From: Clostridium frigidicarnis
GTDB lineage: Bacteria; Bacillota; Clostridia; Clostridiales; Clostridiaceae
Direction: 5' to 3'
NCBI RefSeq assembly: GCF_900111985.1
Contig: NZ_FOKI01000002.1
Location: 1 to 64,000 of the forward strand
DNA length: 64,000 bases
Below are positions 16,752 through 24,348 of this stretch, piece after piece (the first letter of the stretch is position 1; every line of letters starts with the position of its first letter). Below the pieces are notes generated by a model. That model was not told where the DNA came from and searched no databases. It saw only the letters and a program-made list of their open reading frames with translations. The translations under genes were made by a program, and so were the position numbers.

Positions 16752-18209
16752 ATGGTGGCAACAATAGATATGATAAATAAACTTTCCAATGTGGATACTA
16801 AAACCAATAATGCTACTAAAAAATCTTCTACAGATACAAGTGGAAAATCAGCATTTAAGTCAAGCTTTGAGGATGAATTAAATAAATTTAATAAACCAGA
16901 AGAAAAAAGTAGTTATAAAGCTAATAATGATAATAGAACTTCAACTATGAATAAATCTATAAAAACAGATAATAGTAAGTCTAAAAACGTAAAAGATACA
17001 AAAGATTTAGATACTACAAATGTTAAAGAAAATAATAATGTTGATTTGGAATCTGGTGAGGATTGTAAAGAGAAAGATATTAATAAGGAATTGATTGAAT
17101 TATTACAATCTTTATTAAACAATTCTAAGTTAAATAATGAAAAGCCTATAAAAGCTGAAGATGTAAATAAATTAAATGAGATGGTTGAAGAACTTACAAA
17201 AGGTAATAGTATTGATTTATCAAAACTTAAAGAAATACTAATAAGTAATAAATTAATACCATCTAATGTTGAAGAAAATAATTTAGTAGGCAAGGGTTTT
17301 AATTCACAATTACAAGATTTGTTAAATCTTATGAAGGAAAATAAAGATGGAACTTTAATTGATGATAAGGTAAAAGAATTAATAGAAAAAGTTTTAAATA
17401 AAGTTGATACATTACCTAAAACATCAAAAGTAGAAGATTTAGGCTTTCATAAAAAGAACTTAGAACAACTTAAAGATATGTTAAAAACCAACACTGATAA
17501 CATGTCTAAAGATTTAGAAAATACTAGTGATAAAAACACTTCTTCTACTTTAAATAATGAATTATTAAACAAAGATGAAAAGTTTCTTAATGGATTATTA
17601 GGAGAAGATAGTTCTTACAAGAATACAAAAGCTATGATGTTTGGAACTATGAATTCTGAAAAATCTGAAGAAAAAGCACCTACAGCATTATCTAATATTG
17701 CAATTGGAGATGTTAAGAATTTTTCTTTATCAGAGGCACAGGTAACAGAGAATATTTCAGCGCCAACAATGATTAATAAGAATACTATGGCTGAGGATGT
17801 AGTTAAAAACATAAAATTTATGGAAATAGCTAATCTTAAGGAGCTAACAGTCAAAATTAATCCTAAAGATTTAGGAGAAATAGTAATAAGATTATCTCTA
17901 GAAAATAATGAAATGAAAGCTAAAATTCTAGCAGGAAATAAAGACACTTATGGTCTTTTAAATTCAAATTTAAATGAGATAAAAAACAATTTATTAGCAC
18001 AAGAATTTAGAGTTCAAGAAATTTCAGTAAATATTTATTTCCAAGATTCAACTACTTATGGTGAATTTAAAGAAGGACAAGGATATGAGGAAAGAAATAA
18101 AAAAAATTCATACAATAATGGAGAGAATTCTTCGGAAAATGGAGAAGAACTATTAATTGATGATGCTGAAGATATTTATAGAGATAACAATGTTAATATG
18201 TTAGCTTAG
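16752..18209 (+). CDS. fliK: Flagellar hook-length control protein FliK
   Basis: This protein of about 485 residues measures hook length and triggers the export switch at FlhB. The first 330 residues are Asn/Lys/Asp/Ser-rich and low in complexity, typical of the ruler part. The Flg_hook domain lies near 350-430 (LKELTVKINPKDLGEIVIRL, then LLAQEFRVQEISVNI). ATG 16752 is preferred, with AAGGAGG at 16733-16739. GTG 16740 is contiguous with the ribosome site. Confidence 0.92.
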   Translation: MVATIDMINKLSNVDTKTNNATKKSSTDTSGKSAFKSSFEDELNKFNKPEEKSSYKANNDNRTSTMNKSIKTDNSKSKNVKDTKDLDTTNVKENNNVDLESGEDCKEKDINKELIELLQSLLNNSKLNNEKPIKAEDVNKLNEMVEELTKGNSIDLSKLKEILISNKLIPSNVEENNLVGKGFNSQLQDLLNLMKENKDGTLIDDKVKELIEKVLNKVDTLPKTSKVEDLGFHKKNLEQLKDMLKTNTDNMSKDLENTSDKNTSSTLNNELLNKDEKFLNGLLGEDSSYKNTKAMMFGTMNSEKSEEKAPTALSNIAIGDVKNFSLSEAQVTENISAPTMINKNTMAEDVVKNIKFMEIANLKELTVKINPKDLGEIVIRLSLENNEMKAKILAGNKDTYGLLNSNLNEIKNNLLAQEFRVQEISVNIYFQDSTTYGEFKEGQGYEERNKKNSYNNGENSSENGEELLIDDAEDIYRDNNVNMLA

Positions 18210-18220
18210 GAGGGGATTCA

Positions 18221-19063
18221 ATGTATACACTTAATTCAGTTAATCCTTATAAAAATGCAGTAATAGATAACAGTGATAATAAAACCGATGAAGAAAAACA
18301 AAAACAACAGATAAAAAAAGCAGCAGATGAAGGTAGAGCTACTGACAGAGGTACAAAAATAGTTAAGCAAGGTGGAGATTTAGATAAAAATGCATTTTTA
18401 AGAATCTTAGCAGCTCAAATGAGGAATCAAGATCCAACAGGTCAAAATAGTGATCCGTCAGCATATGTTGCACAACTTGCTCAGTTTGCAACAATGGAAC
18501 AAATGCAAAATTTAAATAAATCAGCTACAACTCTTGCTGGTACATCTATGATAGGAAAAGGTGTAAGTTTAAAATATGGAGATGCAAATGGAAATCCAAT
18601 AACAGGGATAGTTAGATTATCAGAGGAACAAAATGGAGAGATTGTATTAGGTATTGAGGTATACGATGAAAAGGGAAATGCTCAAATTATGCCTGCAATG
18701 ATGTCTGATGTAGCTACTATTATAGATAATCCAGATTATAATATGGATAATATAAATGTAAATACAGCTCTTATGCAAGCAACTTCCATGATAGGTAAAA
18801 ATGTTGTGTTAGAAATCCCCGATGAAGAAGAAAAGCCTGGAGAGGGTGGAGAAACAGGTGGCACTGAAGAAACTAATAAAACTGATGAGACAGAAGATCC
18901 TAAAGATCCAGAGAAACCAGAAGAACCAAAACCACCAATAACAGTTAAGGGAAAAGTTGTTAGTGTTGTTAAGGAAAGTGGTGGAATATTTATAAATGTA
19001 AAATTAGAAAGTGGTGAAATCAAAAAGTATCCATATAATTCAGTTGTAAAGATTGAGGAATAA
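18221..19063 (+). CDS. flgD: Flagellar hook assembly (cap) protein FlgD
   Basis: This 280-residue scaffold caps the growing hook. The N-terminal signature is clear at about residues 48-110 (LDKNAFLRILAAQMRNQDP, AQFATMEQMQNL). It is longer than most FlgD proteins because of a Glu/Pro/Thr/Gly-rich linker (residues about 203-240, with PEKPEEPKPP) before a C-terminal strand region (VKGKVVSVVKESG...). AGGAGGGG precedes ATG 18221. Confidence 0.93.
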   Translation: MYTLNSVNPYKNAVIDNSDNKTDEEKQKQQIKKAADEGRATDRGTKIVKQGGDLDKNAFLRILAAQMRNQDPTGQNSDPSAYVAQLAQFATMEQMQNLNKSATTLAGTSMIGKGVSLKYGDANGNPITGIVRLSEEQNGEIVLGIEVYDEKGNAQIMPAMMSDVATIIDNPDYNMDNINVNTALMQATSMIGKNVVLEIPDEEEKPGEGGETGGTEETNKTDETEDPKDPEKPEEPKPPITVKGKVVSVVKESGGIFINVKLESGEIKKYPYNSVVKIEE

Positions 19064-19065
19064 TT

Positions 19066-19449
19066 GTGGTTAGATTTATAAATGGAAAACCATATTCTGT
19101 AGGTCAGTTTCCAGAAAGTAATTATTCTAATAAGGATAATGTAAATAGACCTAAGAGTACGACATCTTTTAAAGATGTACTTAATGACAAAATTAATGAC
19201 AATGGATTTAAGGTTTCTGCACATGCATCCCAAAGAATGAGGGATTTAAACTTAACAAAAGAGGACAATAAAAAATTAACAGAAGCATTTGATAAAGCAA
19301 AAGAAAAAGGATGTAAGAATTCGGTATTTTTATATAAAGACGTTGCCTTTATAGCTAGTGTTGAAAATAGAACAATAATCACTGCTGTTGAAAGAGAACG
19401 TGCAAAGGAAAATGTGTTTACAAACATAGATAGTGTAGTAGTTTTATAG
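19066..19449 (+). CDS. Flagellar operon protein, TIGR02530 family
   Basis: This 127-residue small conserved protein is found between flgD and flgE in many Gram-positive clusters. The family pattern is visible: FKVSAHASQRMRDLNL, then SVFLYKDVAFIASVENRTIITAV and ENVFTNIDSVVVL. Function is not established; the position suggests a hook-assembly role. The start is GTG 19066 with a weak ribosome site, so it is probably coupled to flgD, whose stop is 2 bases upstream. The stop overlaps the flgE leader element. Confidence 0.85.
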   Translation: MVRFINGKPYSVGQFPESNYSNKDNVNRPKSTTSFKDVLNDKINDNGFKVSAHASQRMRDLNLTKEDNKKLTEAFDKAKEKGCKNSVFLYKDVAFIASVENRTIITAVERERAKENVFTNIDSVVVL

Positions 19450-19521
19450 GCTGGACCTGAAAAGGAAGCCGGAGCTCTGTGGAACGATGGAAACAGAGTA
19501 TGAAAATAAATTTTAGGAGGA
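19449..19521 (+). promoter_or_regulatory. Two-hairpin GGA element before flgE (putative CsrA target)
   Basis: Hairpin 1 is GGCT (19449-19452) with AGCC (19467-19470). Its loop begins and ends with GGA, and an inner CCT-GAAA-AGG can pair. Hairpin 2 is CTCTGT (19475-19480) with ACAGAG (19493-19498). Its 12-base loop GGAACGATGGAA also holds two GGAs. Another GGA lies between the stems, and the Shine-Dalgarno AGGAGGA (19515-19521) holds two more, so there are seven in 69 bases. No known riboswitch consensus was recognised. Looped GGAs are the known CsrA-binding feature; binding here is inferred. Confidence 0.6.
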
Positions 19522-19529
19522 CACATATT

Positions 19530-20564
19530 ATGTTAAGATCAATGTACGCTGGTATTAGTGGAATGAAGGTTAATCAAACAAAAATGGACGTTATAGGTAA
19601 TAATATTGCTAATGTTGGAACAACTGCATTTAAATCTCAAAGAACAAGATTTCAAGATGTTTTAAGCCAAAGTGAAGGTAGAGCTTTAGGACCAAGTGTT
19701 AATCTTGGAGGAGTTAACCCAAGACAAATAGGTCTTGGAGTTAAGCTTGCAGGAATAGATACTTTAGTAACTCAAGGTATGATGCAACCAACATCAAGAC
19801 CTTATGATGTTGCTGTGGATGGAGAAGGATACTTTATGGTAGCGAGAGGTCCTGAAGCTTATGGGGATAAAAATAAAATAATTATAGGTGATCATGAAGT
19901 AAAAGATGCTTCAAGTCATGAAATATATTATTCAAGAGATGGGGCTTTTGGAGTTGATCATGAGGGAAACCTTGTAACATCTGATGGATATAGAGTGCTT
20001 GGATATATTATGAAAGATGGAGGAAAATCAAGCATGAATGCAGATGGGACAATAAACTATATGGATGCTGATTCTAAAACTTTAGAGGCCGATGAAAGTC
20101 AATTGGGAACACTTAAAATACCTGAAAAAATAAAGGCACCAAAATTAGATAAGGATGGAAAACCATTAGACCCAGAACAGATTGTAGATGTTAGAATAAT
20201 ATCTTTCTCAATAGAAAAAAATGGAGTAATTAAGGGGGTTCGTGAGGATGGTAATGTAGCAGTTCTTGGACAAGTTGCTATGGCATCTTTTAGTAATCCA
20301 GCAGGTATGGAAAAATGTGGTGGAAACCTTTATCAAACATCACCAAACTCAGGTACACCTGTTATAAGGAGTGGATTAAATTCTAAAACAGATAACTCAA
20401 AAGGATATGGAGCTGTGCTTCAAGGTATGCTTGAAATGTCAAACGTTGATCTTTCAGAACAGTTTACAGATATGATAGTTACTACAAGAGCATTCCAAGC
20501 TAGTGGTAAGATGATATCTACTGGAGATGAAATACTTCAAGAAATAATAAACTTAAAGAGATAA
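19530..20564 (+). CDS. flgE: Flagellar hook protein FlgE
   Basis: This 344-residue hook subunit begins MLRSMYAGISGMKVNQTKMD with VIGNNIANVGTTAFKSQR, the hook/rod signature. It ends in the matching helix (VDLSEQFTDMIVTTRAFQAS... EIINLKR). The start is ATG 19530, 8 bases after AGGAGGA. The reading frame is open back to 19479, but that would include the hairpin element and the ribosome site. A structured GGA-rich leader separates it from the preceding gene, unusual within this tightly packed operon. Confidence 0.96.
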   Translation: MLRSMYAGISGMKVNQTKMDVIGNNIANVGTTAFKSQRTRFQDVLSQSEGRALGPSVNLGGVNPRQIGLGVKLAGIDTLVTQGMMQPTSRPYDVAVDGEGYFMVARGPEAYGDKNKIIIGDHEVKDASSHEIYYSRDGAFGVDHEGNLVTSDGYRVLGYIMKDGGKSSMNADGTINYMDADSKTLEADESQLGTLKIPEKIKAPKLDKDGKPLDPEQIVDVRIISFSIEKNGVIKGVREDGNVAVLGQVAMASFSNPAGMEKCGGNLYQTSPNSGTPVIRSGLNSKTDNSKGYGAVLQGMLEMSNVDLSEQFTDMIVTTRAFQASGKMISTGDEILQEIINLKR

Positions 20565-20604
20565 TTTAAAGAGAAATTAGAGTCTTAAAAATCATTGTAC
20601 AAAT

Positions 20605-20637
20605 GAGGATGGATAGGTTAAACTTATCCATTCTCTT
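20605..20637 (+). promoter_or_regulatory. Hairpin between flgE and flbD
   Basis: Starting near 20605, GAGGATGGATA pairs with TATCCATTCTC ending near 20636 (11 bp, one G-U pair). No T-run follows, so it is not a classic terminator. It may instead stabilise or process the mRNA. Confidence 0.45.
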
Positions 20638-20661
20638 AAATAATATAAGGTGGGATTTATA

Positions 20662-20853
20662 ATGATTAATTTGAAGGCCATGAATGGTAAGGAATTTATA
20701 TTGAATGCAGAACATATTGAAAAAATAGAAAATGTTCCTGAAACCTTAATAACTTTAGTAAATGGTAAAAAATATATAGTCATTGAAGAATCTGAAGAAG
20801 TTATAAGAAGAATTATAGAATATAAAAATAAAATTTTTTACTTTAAAGGCTAA
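20662..20853 (+). CDS. flbD: FlbD/SwrD family flagellar protein
   Basis: This 63-residue protein has the FlbD pattern: MNGKEFILNAEHIEKIE, then TLVNGKKYIVIEESEEV. In B. subtilis the homologue SwrD raises motor torque; that role is assumed from the family. The start is ATG 20662, after AAGGTGGG. It sits between flgE and motA, the conserved position for flbD. Confidence 0.9.
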   Translation: MINLKAMNGKEFILNAEHIEKIENVPETLITLVNGKKYIVIEESEEVIRRIIEYKNKIFYFKG

Positions 20854-20871
20854 GGAGGGGGCTAAACTTTT

Positions 20872-21681
20872 ATGAAAAAATTAGATATAGCAACAACAGT
20901 AGGGCTAGTTGCAGGTGTTGCTGTTGTAATTGGAGGTATACTTACAGGAGGAACTTTAAAAAGTTTCATAGACATTGGATCAGTGCTTATAACAATATTA
21001 GGATCCTTTGCAGCAGTTATGATTAACTTTCCAATGAAAGAATTTAAAAATATAGGAAAGGTTATAGTTCAGTGTTTTCTTGAAATTAATGTTTCTAAAA
21101 GTGACCTTATTTCAAAATTTTCACAGTTATCAAGAAAAGCAAGAAGAGAAGGTTTATTATCTCTTGAAGATGAAATTAGCCAAATTGAAGATGAATTCTT
21201 TAAAAAAGGACTTCAAATGGTTATAGATGGTGTTGAACCAGAAAATATAAGAGAAATATTAGAACTTGAAATATCAGAAATGGAAAACAGACATGATGTT
21301 GGATCTGGAATGATTAAGGCTTGGGGTGGATATGCACCAGGTTTTGGTATGATAGGTACCTTAATAGGACTTATAAATATGCTTGTTGACATGGATGATC
21401 AATCAAAAATTGCCTCAGGTATGGCAGTAGCACTTATAACTACTTTCTATGGAGCCTTTCTTGCAAACTTAGTTCTAAATCCTATGGGAGAAAAACTAAA
21501 GGTTAAAAGTGAAAAAGAGCTTGCTATAAAAGACATGATTGTTGAGGGGGTACTTTCTATACAGTCTGGAGTTAATCCAAGAATTGTTGAAGAAAAACTT
21601 GTTTGTTATCTTGCTCCAGGTGAAAAGAAAGCTCACTACAAATCACTTGGAAAGGAAGAAGGTGTAAGCATAGATGGCTAG
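20872..21681 (+). CDS. motA: Flagellar motor stator protein MotA
   Basis: This 269-residue inner-membrane stator has four transmembrane segments (about 8-27, 34-52, 150-172, 182-202) and a large cytoplasmic loop between the second and third. The signature GGYAPGFGMIGTLIGLINML is present. With MotB it forms the ion channel that drives rotation. A strong AAGGAGGGGG site precedes it and its end overlaps motB by 8 bases. Confidence 0.95.
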   Translation: MKKLDIATTVGLVAGVAVVIGGILTGGTLKSFIDIGSVLITILGSFAAVMINFPMKEFKNIGKVIVQCFLEINVSKSDLISKFSQLSRKARREGLLSLEDEISQIEDEFFKKGLQMVIDGVEPENIREILELEISEMENRHDVGSGMIKAWGGYAPGFGMIGTLIGLINMLVDMDDQSKIASGMAVALITTFYGAFLANLVLNPMGEKLKVKSEKELAIKDMIVEGVLSIQSGVNPRIVEEKLVCYLAPGEKKAHYKSLGKEEGVSIDG

Positions 21682-22399
21682 AAAAAGAAAGAAAAAAGAT
21701 AATGGTGGACTTTCAGGAGATGAATGGCTAACGACCTATTCAGATACAGTAACACTTTTATTAACTTTCTTTATACTGCTATATACAACTTCAATAGTAG
21801 ATACTCAAAAACTTAAAGGCATAGCAAAAGAGTTTCAAAGCATGTTTTCAAGTAGTTCAGGAAATGCAGTTTTTCAGGTTACAGAGAATGCACAACTTCC
21901 TACTGATGGAGATTCTGAAGGACAAGGAAGTAAAGATGTATTTGATGTATATGAGCAGGTAAAGGAATTTATTGAAGAGAAAGATCTTAACGCGGAACTT
22001 CAAATAAAGGAAGATGAAAGAGGGGTTATCCTTCAAATAAAAGATAGCATATTATTTGAGTCTGGAAAAGCGGAGCTTAAGGACAATAGTTTACCTATGT
22101 TATCAACTATAAGTGAACTAATGGGAACCTTACCTAATAACATAATAGTAGAGGGACATACAGATAATGTTCCTATAAATAATTACATATTTAAAAGTAA
22201 CTGGGAACTTTCAACTACAAGAGCAGTTAATGTTGTAAAGTTCTTTATAGAAAACAAAGGACAAAATCCTGTAAGATTTACAGCAGCAGGATATGGAGAA
22301 TTTAAACCTATAGTTGCCAATGATTCAGATGAGAATAAAGCAAAAAATAGAAGAGTTAATATTTTATTAGTTGTGCCAGAGAAGGAGGACAAAAAATAA
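21674..22399 (+). CDS. motB: Flagellar motor stator protein MotB
   Basis: This 241-residue partner of MotA has a single transmembrane helix (about 22-42) holding the ion-binding Asp24 (TYSDTVTLLLTFF). The C-terminal OmpA-like domain anchors it to peptidoglycan (VEGHTDNVPI, NWELSTTRAVNV, NRRVNILLV). The N-terminus is strongly basic. I cannot tell from sequence alone whether protons or sodium are used. It overlaps motA at its start and fliL at its stop. Confidence 0.95.
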   Translation: MARKRKKKDNGGLSGDEWLTTYSDTVTLLLTFFILLYTTSIVDTQKLKGIAKEFQSMFSSSSGNAVFQVTENAQLPTDGDSEGQGSKDVFDVYEQVKEFIEEKDLNAELQIKEDERGVILQIKDSILFESGKAELKDNSLPMLSTISELMGTLPNNIIVEGHTDNVPINNYIFKSNWELSTTRAVNVVKFFIENKGQNPVRFTAAGYGEFKPIVANDSDENKAKNRRVNILLVVPEKEDKK

Positions 22400-22893
22400 T
22401 GAGTGCTAAGAAGGCAAAAAAAGCAAGTAAACCAGCAGCTGAAGTTACCGAAACTACTCAAGTTAAAAAAAGTAAAACAGGAACAATTATAATAATTCTA
22501 TTAGTAATGATAATAGCGATTGGTGGTGTCGGAGGATATTTTTATATACAAAATATGAAAAGTAGTGCACCACAGCAAAAACAAATAAAACAAGCTATGG
22601 TTCCACTAAATGAAATGGTTGTTAATTTAGCTGATGAGGGTGGAAAAAGATATGTTAAGGCAAACCCTAGTATAGGATATAATTCAGAAAACAAAAGGTT
22701 AACAGAAGAATTAACAAATAATGCTCCAGTATTAAGAGATGTTACTATTTCAACATTGAGGAGTAAACAGTCTAAAGAACTAGACACAAAAGGCATTGAA
22801 GCGTTAAAAAAAGAAATAATGGAGAATATAAACTCCACACTAAATGAAGGAAGAATTACTAATATTTATTTTACAGATTTCGTTATACAGTAA
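22399..22893 (+). CDS. fliL: Flagellar basal body-associated protein FliL
   Basis: This 164-residue single-pass membrane protein rings the stator. It has a basic N-terminus, a helix at about residues 29-50 (TIIIILLVMIIAIGGVGGYF), then an extracytoplasmic domain with MVPLNEMVVNLADEGGKRYVK, the usual FliL start of domain. The start overlaps the motB stop by one base. The order motA-motB-fliL supports the call. Confidence 0.9.
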   Translation: MSAKKAKKASKPAAEVTETTQVKKSKTGTIIIILLVMIIAIGGVGGYFYIQNMKSSAPQQKQIKQAMVPLNEMVVNLADEGGKRYVKANPSIGYNSENKRLTEELTNNAPVLRDVTISTLRSKQSKELDTKGIEALKKEIMENINSTLNEGRITNIYFTDFVIQ

Positions 22894-22906
22894 GCAGGTG
22901 TAGAGT

Positions 22907-23266
22907 ATGAATTTATTCCTAGAAATTATTAAAGTTATACTTTCTCTAAGTTTTGTAATATTTCTCTTAGTATTAGTATTAAGACTTGGAGAAGGTAAAC
23001 TTAAAACAATTCAAAATAAAAAATATGTAAAAATATTAGATAAGACATCATTATCAAAAGAATCATCTATAGTAGTAACAAAGATGGGAGAAAAGGCATA
23101 TGTTTTATCTGTTACACCTAATAATATAAGTATTTTAAAAGAGTTAAGTAATGAGGAACTTTTAAATATTGAAAATACTAAATTGGATAAAGAAAAAAGT
23201 AACAGTGAAAATTATGATAAGCTCATTAAGATATTTAAGGATAAATTAAAAATAAAAGGAAGATAA
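22907..23266 (+). CDS. fliO: Flagellar biosynthetic protein FliO
   Basis: This 119-residue protein has one N-terminal transmembrane helix (about 5-27) and a small cytoplasmic domain (KYVKILDKTSLSKESSIVVTKMGEKAYVLSV) matching FliO/FliZ. FliO helps assemble the FliP ring. It precedes fliP by 5 bases, the conserved order. Divergence is high, as usual in this family. Confidence 0.85.
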   Translation: MNLFLEIIKVILSLSFVIFLLVLVLRLGEGKLKTIQNKKYVKILDKTSLSKESSIVVTKMGEKAYVLSVTPNNISILKELSNEELLNIENTKLDKEKSNSENYDKLIKIFKDKLKIKGR

Positions 23267-23271
23267 AAATA

Positions 23272-24054
23272 ATGAGTAAAAAGAAGAAAATGCTATTAAT
23301 AATAGCTTTAGTAGCTGTGTTTTCATGTGGATTAACCTTTATAGCACAAGCAGCTCCAGATAATATAGATATTCCAAAGGTTAATATAACAATAGACGGA
23401 AAATCACAGAGTTCACCAACAGAGTATGTAGGTAATATAAAATTACTTATAATGTTAACAATGTTAACACTGCTTCCTTCATTTATTATAATGATGACGA
23501 GTTTCACAAGAATAGCTGTTGTTTTATCATTTTTAAAGGGTGCTTTAGGGGTTCAACAATCCATTCCTAACCAGATACTTGTTGGATTAGCATTATTCTT
23601 AACAATATTTATAATGCATCCAGTATATACACAAATAAATAATAATGCTTTAAAGCCATATATGGAAGGAACAGTTTCACAAGAAAATGCTATAGAGGAA
23701 GGGTCTAAACCCTTAAGAGAGTTTATGTTAAAGCAAACAAGACAAAAAGATCTTAAGCTGTTTTTAGAAGCAGCAGGTATGGACAAGGATGAAAATATTA
23801 CAATGGACAATGTACCATTAAGGGTGGTAGTTCCATCATTTGTAATAAGTGAATTAAAAACAGCATTCCAAATAGGATTTTTGCTATACATACCATTTAT
23901 GTTAATAGACTTAGTTGTGGCAAGTATTTTACTTTCAATGGGTATGATGATGCTTCCACCAGTTATGATATCTTTACCGTTTAAGCTTTTGCTATTTGTA
24001 ATGGTAGATGGATGGTATTTATTGGTTAAATCAATGATATTAAGCTTTATGTGA
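23272..24054 (+). CDS. fliP: Flagellar export gate protein FliP
   Basis: This 260-residue core component of the export gate has a signal peptide with a likely cleavage after AQA near residue 26. The FliP signature MTSFTRIAVVLSFLKGALG follows, then hydrophobic helices in the second half (LLYIPFMLIDLVVASILLSMGMMMLPP). It lies in the fliO-fliP-fliQ-fliR order. Confidence 0.96.
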   Translation: MSKKKKMLLIIALVAVFSCGLTFIAQAAPDNIDIPKVNITIDGKSQSSPTEYVGNIKLLIMLTMLTLLPSFIIMMTSFTRIAVVLSFLKGALGVQQSIPNQILVGLALFLTIFIMHPVYTQINNNALKPYMEGTVSQENAIEEGSKPLREFMLKQTRQKDLKLFLEAAGMDKDENITMDNVPLRVVVPSFVISELKTAFQIGFLLYIPFMLIDLVVASILLSMGMMMLPPVMISLPFKLLLFVMVDGWYLLVKSMILSFM

Positions 24055-24067
24055 TAGGAGAAAAACT

Positions 24068-24337
24068 ATGAGTGAACATATGGTAATGGGAGTTTTAAAG
24101 GATGCTATATCAACAGGGATGTTAGTTGCTGCACCGATATTAGTAGCAGCAATTGTAGTAGGTCTCATAATAAGTATATTTCAAGCTACAACACAAATTC
24201 AGGAGCAAACACTTACATTTGTTCCTAAAATTATAACAGTTGCATTAGTAGGCTTATTAACAGGAGGGTGGATGTTAAACAATTTAGTAGCATTCACTGA
24301 AAGAATATTTACATTAATATCTAATATAGTTCAGTAG
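24068..24337 (+). CDS. fliQ: Flagellar export gate protein FliQ
   Basis: This 89-residue protein has two transmembrane helices (about 15-38 and 52-75). It has the FliQ signature ATTQIQEQTLTFVPKI between them. It packs around the FliP/FliR gate. The length is standard, and a GGAG site precedes the ATG. Confidence 0.95.
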   Translation: MSEHMVMGVLKDAISTGMLVAAPILVAAIVVGLIISIFQATTQIQEQTLTFVPKIITVALVGLLTGGWMLNNLVAFTERIFTLISNIVQ

Positions 24338-24348
24338 GAGGGAAAATC

